A DNA stretch of 7,649 bases from Bryobacteraceae bacterium (GTDB lineage: Bacteria > Acidobacteriota > Terriglobia > Bryobacterales > Bryobacteraceae): NCBI GenBank assembly GCA_947456995.1, contig CANGVB010000156.1, forward strand, positions 1-7,649, given 5' to 3'. This document shows, piece after piece, positions 6,799 through 7,649 of the stretch. A model generated the notes under the pieces. It worked only from the letters and a program-made list of their open reading frames with translations, made no database searches and was not told the DNA's origin. Position 1 is the stretch's first letter; every line of letters starts with the position of its first letter. The position numbers and the translations under genes are program-made.

Positions 6799-7649
6799 AT
6801 GTTTACGCGTCGATCCTTCCTGCCGTTGTTGGCTACCCCGATGTTGGCCCAAACACGGAAGCCCAATATTGTTTTAATCCTCACCGATGACCAAGGCTAT
6901 GGAGACCTCTCGCTGCATGGAAATCAGAAGCTGGCGACTCCGAATATCGACGCAATTGCAAAAGCCGGGGCGCAATTCAGCCGCTTCTATTCGTGTCCTG
7001 TCTGCAGCCCCACGCGCTCCAGTTTACTTACCGGTCGCTATCACTATCGCACCGGAGTTGTGGATACGTATCTGGGGCGAAGCATGATGCGGGCTGAAGA
7101 GACGACTCTCGCTGAGATGCTGAAGCCGGCGGGGTATCGGACGGGGATCTTCGGAAAGTGGCATCTGGGAGACAACTATCCGCTTCGCTCGATCGACCAG
7201 GGATTTCAAGACAGCCTGGTGCTGAATGGCGGAGGTTTGATGCAGCCGGGGGATGTGCCGGAAGAGATCAGTGGAGTTGCGCCTTCGTATTTTGATCCGG
7301 TGCTGAGCAGGAATGGGAAGTGGGAGCAGCAGAAGGGCTATTGCACGGATGTGTACTTTCGTGAGGCCATGCGATTTATTGATGACAATCGAACGAAGCC
7401 GTTTTTCTGTTATCTGCCGACGAATGCTCCGCACACGCCGCTGCAGGTGGCCGAGGAGTTGGTGGAGCCGTTTCGGAAGCAGGGGCTCGATGAGACGACG
7501 GCGAAGATCTACGCGATGATCAGCAACGTCGATCAGAACATTGGGAAGCTGGTGGCGCATCTGAAGGAGCGGAATCTTGAACGCGACACGATTCTGATTT
7601 TCATGACCGATAACGGGCCGCAGCAGAAGCGCTTTAATGACGGGTTGCG
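6799..7649 (+). CDS. Tat-exported type I (formylglycine) sulfatase, 3' end beyond right edge
   Basis: This enzyme should hydrolyse sulfate esters, most likely on sulfated polysaccharides or other organic sulfates, outside the cytoplasm. 283 residues are present, roughly the N-terminal 60% of a typical 450-500-aa sulfatase. Residues 3-8 (TRRSFL) followed by a short hydrophobic stretch form a twin-arginine signal, with possible cleavage after MLA (residue 17). The sulfatase signature [12 protein letters not shown] starts at Cys69, the residue converted to formylglycine. Other active-site elements are the metal ligands D30 and D31 (LTDDQGYGD), K120 and H122 (FGKWHLG), H212 (NAPHTP) and D271-N272 (MTDNGP). 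A Cys-type site needs a maturase (FGE or anSME), which is not in this window. It diverges from rnr with 27 nt between start codons. The exact substrate and sulfatase subfamily cannot be assigned. Confidence 0.96.
   Translation, partial: MFTRRSFLPLLATPMLAQTRKPNIVLILTDDQGYGDLSLHGNQKLATPNIDAIAKAGAQFSRFYSCPVCSPTRSSLLTGRYHYRTGVVDTYLGRSMMRAEETTLAEMLKPAGYRTGIFGKWHLGDNYPLRSIDQGFQDSLVLNGGGLMQPGDVPEEISGVAPSYFDPVLSRNGKWEQQKGYCTDVYFREAMRFIDDNRTKPFFCYLPTNAPHTPLQVAEELVEPFRKQGLDETTAKIYAMISNVDQNIGKLVAHLKERNLERDTILIFMTDNGPQQKRFNDGL

Noticed and set aside
6772..6852. N-terminal extension of RNase R to the TTG at 6852
   Set aside because: The extra 27 residues are antisense to the Tat signal of the sulfatase, and the winged-helix homology begins after GTG 6771.
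7024..7560. 178-codon minus-strand open frame
   Set aside because: It is antisense to the sulfatase, whose signature and active-site residues are intact. The translation is rich in Arg, His and Leu without any domain.

Overview
The window is gene-dense bacterial chromosome of moderately high GC, with no RNA genes, mobile elements or CRISPR arrays that I can see. It holds seven protein-coding genes. Acidobacteriota (Bryobacter/Solibacter-like) seems the most likely source, because a PEP-CTERM-type surface protein and a Tat-exported Cys-type sulfatase sit beside ordinary housekeeping genes. This is an inference from gene content; Planctomycetota or Verrucomicrobiota cannot be excluded.

Left block (minus strand, 2776 down to 1): an M24-family Xaa-Pro peptidase is followed closely by accB (biotin carboxyl carrier protein) and accC (biotin carboxylase, which runs off the left edge). 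They look like one operon, with 8-nt and 6-nt gaps. AccB and AccC supply carboxybiotin for malonyl-CoA synthesis and so for fatty acid synthesis. The efp gene often found between pepP and accB in other bacteria is absent.

Middle (plus strand, 2830-4056): a divergent gene encodes a 408-aa protein with a lipoprotein-like N-terminus, a conserved-looking N-terminal region, a very long Pro/Gly/Ile-rich segment and a C-terminal PEP-CTERM sorting signal. Its 3' end overlaps the convergent tpx gene by 65 bp.

Right block: tpx (thiol peroxidase) and rnr (RNase R) lie on the minus strand, 23 nt apart. Diverging from rnr, with only 27 nt between start codons, is a Tat-exported type I sulfatase that runs off the right edge.

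The most interesting shared pattern is at the starts. The peptidase, tpx and sulfatase genes each have a TAnnnT hexamer exactly 6 nt before the chosen start codon, and rnr has a near match (GACAAT). None has a convincing Shine-Dalgarno sequence. This is the geometry of leaderless transcription and suggests that leaderless mRNAs are common in this organism. Other points of note are a perfect inverted repeat abutting the PEP-CTERM gene's ATG, a hairpin embedded in the DNA that encodes the PEP motif and lying just past the tpx stop, and two compact divergent promoter regions. I did not find a complete new defence or mobile system here.
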